Both the position numbers and the translations under genes were made by a program. Positions 62,259 to 64,000 of a stretch of 64,000 nucleotides of DNA are shown here, in pieces. The notes below the pieces were generated by a model. That model worked only from the letters and a program-made list of their open reading frames with translations, did no database searches and was not told the origin of the DNA. The number at the start of each line of letters is the position of its first letter. The stretch's first letter is position 1. The DNA comes from JAYPHU01 sp038127535 (GTDB taxonomy: Bacteria > Pseudomonadota > Alphaproteobacteria > Rhodospirillales > UBA2165): positions 1 to 64,000 of the forward strand of contig JAYPHU010000019.1 in NCBI GenBank assembly GCA_038127535.1, written 5' to 3'.

Positions 62259-63031
62259 ATGATGAACTTCTATCCCGGTGAACGTATTGGCTTATTTATC
62301 GACGGCTCTAATCTGTACGCCGCCGCCCGCGCCCTTGGTTTTGATATTGATTACAAGAACTTACTGAAGGTTTTTGAAGAAAGGGGCACGCTAATCCGCA
62401 CCTTTTATTACACCGCCATGGTGGAAGAACAGGAGTGTTCCCCGATCCGGCCGCTGGTCGATTGGCTGGACTACAACGGCTACACCATGGTGACCAAACC
62501 CACCAAGGAATTTACTGACACCGCAGGCCGCAAGAAGATCAAAGGCAATATTCATATCGAGCTGGCCGTGGATGTAATGGAAATCCAACCACATCTGGAT
62601 CATATCGTGATCTTTACCGGCGATGGCGATTTTCGTCGGCTGGTCGAGTCGGTTCAGCGCAAAGGTGGGCGGGTGTCGGTAGTCAGCACGGTTGTTTCCA
62701 AACCGCCGATGATTGCCGATGAAATACGCCGCCAGGCCGATGTTTTTATCGAGCTGGCCGATCTCCAAGAACTCATCGAACGCCAAGGCGGTCAGGGGCA
62801 TNNNNNNNNNNNNNNNNNNNNNNNNNNNNNNNNNNNNNNNNNNNNNNNNNNNNNNNNNNNNNNNNNNNNNNNNNNNNNNNNNNNNNNNNNNNNNNNNNNN
62901 NTATCGAGCTGGCCGATCTCCAAGAACTCATCGAACGCCAAGGCGGTCAGGGGCATCATCCCCAAATGGATATGTATGAAGAGGACTACCTGATCGATGA
63001 CTACGACGAGGATTACGTGGGCTCCGCGTAA
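62259..63031 (+). CDS. NYN/LabA-type PIN-like ribonuclease domain protein, interrupted by an assembly gap
   Basis: The frame encodes RIGLFIDGSNLYAAARALGF, the first metal-binding Asp of the NYN fold, then IKGNIHIELAVDVME and IVIFTGDGDFRRLVESVQRK with the other acidic residues. This is the LabA/NYN family of likely RNases. A run of 100 N (62802-62901) splits it, and the same 55 bases occur on both sides. Removing the Ns and one copy restores one frame of 205 residues ending in an acidic, Tyr-rich tail (MDMYEEDYLIDDYDEDYVGS). The ATG at 62259 follows a CGAGGATG stretch; an upstream TTG is also open. Confidence 0.88.
62747..62801 (+). repeat. Contig-end overlap, left copy
   Basis: These 55 bases are identical to 62902-62956. 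They lie directly against the N run, so they are most likely the overlapping ends of two contigs. Confidence 0.9.
62802..62901. other. Assembly gap of exactly 100 N
   Basis: The round length marks a scaffold gap of unknown size. Because the flanks repeat each other and the reading frame is restored when they are merged, the true gap is probably negative (an overlap). Confidence 0.97.
62902..62956 (+). repeat. Contig-end overlap, right copy
   Basis: This is the second copy of the 55 bases at 62747-62801. It reads IELADLQELIERQGGQGH in the frame that continues to the stop at 63029-63031. Confidence 0.9.
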
Positions 63032-63073
63032 TCCCGCTTGAGTTTTCCGCCGCCGGCGGGAATCTTGGTGCGT

Positions 63074-63700
63074 ATGGATACCCCCGGCACAGACTGTTAC
63101 CTCTGCCCCCGTCTCGCTCAGTTCAGGCATCACAACCGCGAGGCCTACCCCGACTGGTTCAACGCGCCCGTCCCGTCTTTTGGCGGCTTGGGTGCGGAGC
63201 TATTGATCCTGGGCTTGGCCCCCGGTCTCAAAGGGGCGAACCGCACCGGGCGGCCGTTTACCGGGGACTATGCGGGCGATCTACTCTATCCGACGCTTTT
63301 GAAGTTCGGTTTTGTCAGAGGTGTGTACGACTCCCGCCCCGATGACGGTCTGGAGATGGTGAATACCCGGATTGCCAATGCCGTACGTTGCGTGCCGCCG
63401 CAAAACAAGCCTGTAGGTGCGGAAATCAAAGCCTGCGCCCCGTTTCTGGACAGCGAGCTCACCGCGATGGCCAATCTGAAGGTCATCGTGGCGCTCGGCA
63501 CCATTGCTCATAACGCGGCCATCGGCGCGTTGGGCGAGAGGCGGAGCGCCTGGAAGTTTGGGCACAACGTCTCCCACGAGATTGAGGGCGGGCCGGTGGT
63601 GATCGACAGCTATCATTGCTCCCGCTACAACACCAATACGGGCCGGCTGACGGAAGAAATGTTTCACGACGTCTTCAGGAATGTAAAGGCCCGGCTCTAA
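63074..63700 (+). CDS. Uracil-DNA glycosylase, family 5 (UdgB-like)
   Basis: The 208-residue protein has an iron-sulfur-type start DCYLCPRLAQF (CxxC), then LGLAPGLKGANRTGRPFTGD as the uracil-binding motif, NAVRCVPPQNKPVGAEIKAC with two more Cys, and DSYHCSRYNTNTGRLT near the end. These fit the [4Fe-4S] type 5 UDG family, which removes uracil and some other deaminated bases. The ATG at 63074 is preferred; the frame is open upstream. Confidence 0.88.
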   Translation: MDTPGTDCYLCPRLAQFRHHNREAYPDWFNAPVPSFGGLGAELLILGLAPGLKGANRTGRPFTGDYAGDLLYPTLLKFGFVRGVYDSRPDDGLEMVNTRIANAVRCVPPQNKPVGAEIKACAPFLDSELTAMANLKVIVALGTIAHNAAIGALGERRSAWKFGHNVSHEIEGGPVVIDSYHCSRYNTNTGRLTEEMFHDVFRNVKARL

Positions 63701-63765
63701 TTTGCGCGTTTACAGCCGGGGTCGGTTAAGCTATCCCCTGGCCCGGAATTGACCTGGAGAAAACT

Positions 63766-64000
63766 GTGGAAGTCGTCTGTCTTGATTTGGAAGGTGTTTT
63801 GATCCCGGAAATCTGGATCGGCGTTGCCGAGAAAACCGGCATTGAGGCTCTGCGCGCGACGACCAGGGATATCCCCGACTATGACGAACTCATGCAGCAA
63901 CGGTTGCGGATCATGGATGAGAACGGCTTGGGCCTGCCGATTATCCAGGAAGTCATCGACAGTCTCGATCCGCTGGACGGCGCCAAGGATTTTCTAGGCT
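63766..64000 (+). CDS. thrH: Phosphoserine phosphatase/homoserine phosphotransferase ThrH (5' part)
   Basis: The frame from GTG at 63766 reads VEVVCLDLEGVLIPEIWIGV, the HAD motif I of ThrH with its DLEGVL, then EKTGIEALRATTRDIPDYDE and QQRLRIMDENGL. It continues past the end of the window. ThrH dephosphorylates phosphoserine and can transfer the phosphate to homoserine. A CTGGAG site precedes the GTG. Confidence 0.9.
   Translation, partial: MEVVCLDLEGVLIPEIWIGVAEKTGIEALRATTRDIPDYDELMQQRLRIMDENGLGLPIIQEVIDSLDPLDGAKDFLG

Noticed and set aside
62747..62956. A genuine 55-base direct repeat in the NYN gene
   Set aside because: The copies lie exactly against a 100-N placeholder. Merging them restores the frame, so contig overlap explains them.

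Overview
The window looks like chromosomal DNA of a moderately GC-rich alphaproteobacterium, probably Rhodospirillales-like. Supporting signs are a fused ispDF, the dusB-ntrB-ntrC-ntrY-ntrX-trkA order, a Ros/MucR regulator, the yceD-rpmF-plsX-fabH-ihfA-merR block, a CBP3-type cytochrome bc1 chaperone, a proton pyrophosphatase and an Asp-rich (non-zinc) HemB. Most genes are housekeeping, intact and densely packed in short overlapping operons. No insertion sequence, prophage or CRISPR array was found.

Layout. 1-4.1 kb is an eroded accessory locus: a glutathione S-transferase stump, a frameshifted GlcG/HbpS-like gene, an intact ThDP-dependent enzyme, a TPR stump fused to an APH-kinase stump, and a GlxR-like reductase. 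4.2-17.3 kb (minus strand) carries an IMPase-family phosphatase, hflX-hfq, a HAD phosphatase, a D-amino acid aminotransferase, trkA, ntrX-ntrY, ntrC-ntrB and dusB. 17.3-22 kb has a CcsA/YpjD-like protein, ispDF, cutA, small conserved proteins, queF, a Rieske ferredoxin and tRNA-Pro(GGG). 22-26.5 kb is the fatty acid/phospholipid block, followed by bamE, a frameshifted FkbM methyltransferase, and hppA. 30-37.9 kb (minus) is a FliL-like protein, thiL, nusB, ribH, ribBA-like, ribE, ribD, nrdR, glyA and rpiB. 38-47.5 kb contains mucR, hemB, a broken cheW, a penicillin-acylase-family hydrolase, fused motA/motB remnants, an RDD protein, bpt, an orphan TRAP binding protein and bioY. 47.5-62.1 kb (minus) holds parC, recO, a four-gene insertion, era, rnc, lepB, a glycosyltransferase, acpS, pdxJ, a DUF2062 protein, rsh, rpoZ and folK. 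The end has a NYN-domain protein crossed by an assembly gap, a family 5 uracil-DNA glycosylase and the start of thrH.

Two themes stand out. First, gene erosion: cheW, motA and motB are degraded, and glcG-like, FkbM, GST, APH and TPR genes are broken, while every recognised housekeeping gene is intact. Four of the frameshifts can each be repaired by adding one base to a short A or T run. This suggests real, recent decay (including loss of flagellar motility), although homopolymer sequencing error must be excluded. Second, the 418-base gap upstream of queF contains a perfect CRP-type box whose centre lies exactly 41.5 bases before a predicted start point, and a Rho-independent terminator about 75 bases further on. 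Together they outline an undescribed small RNA candidate.
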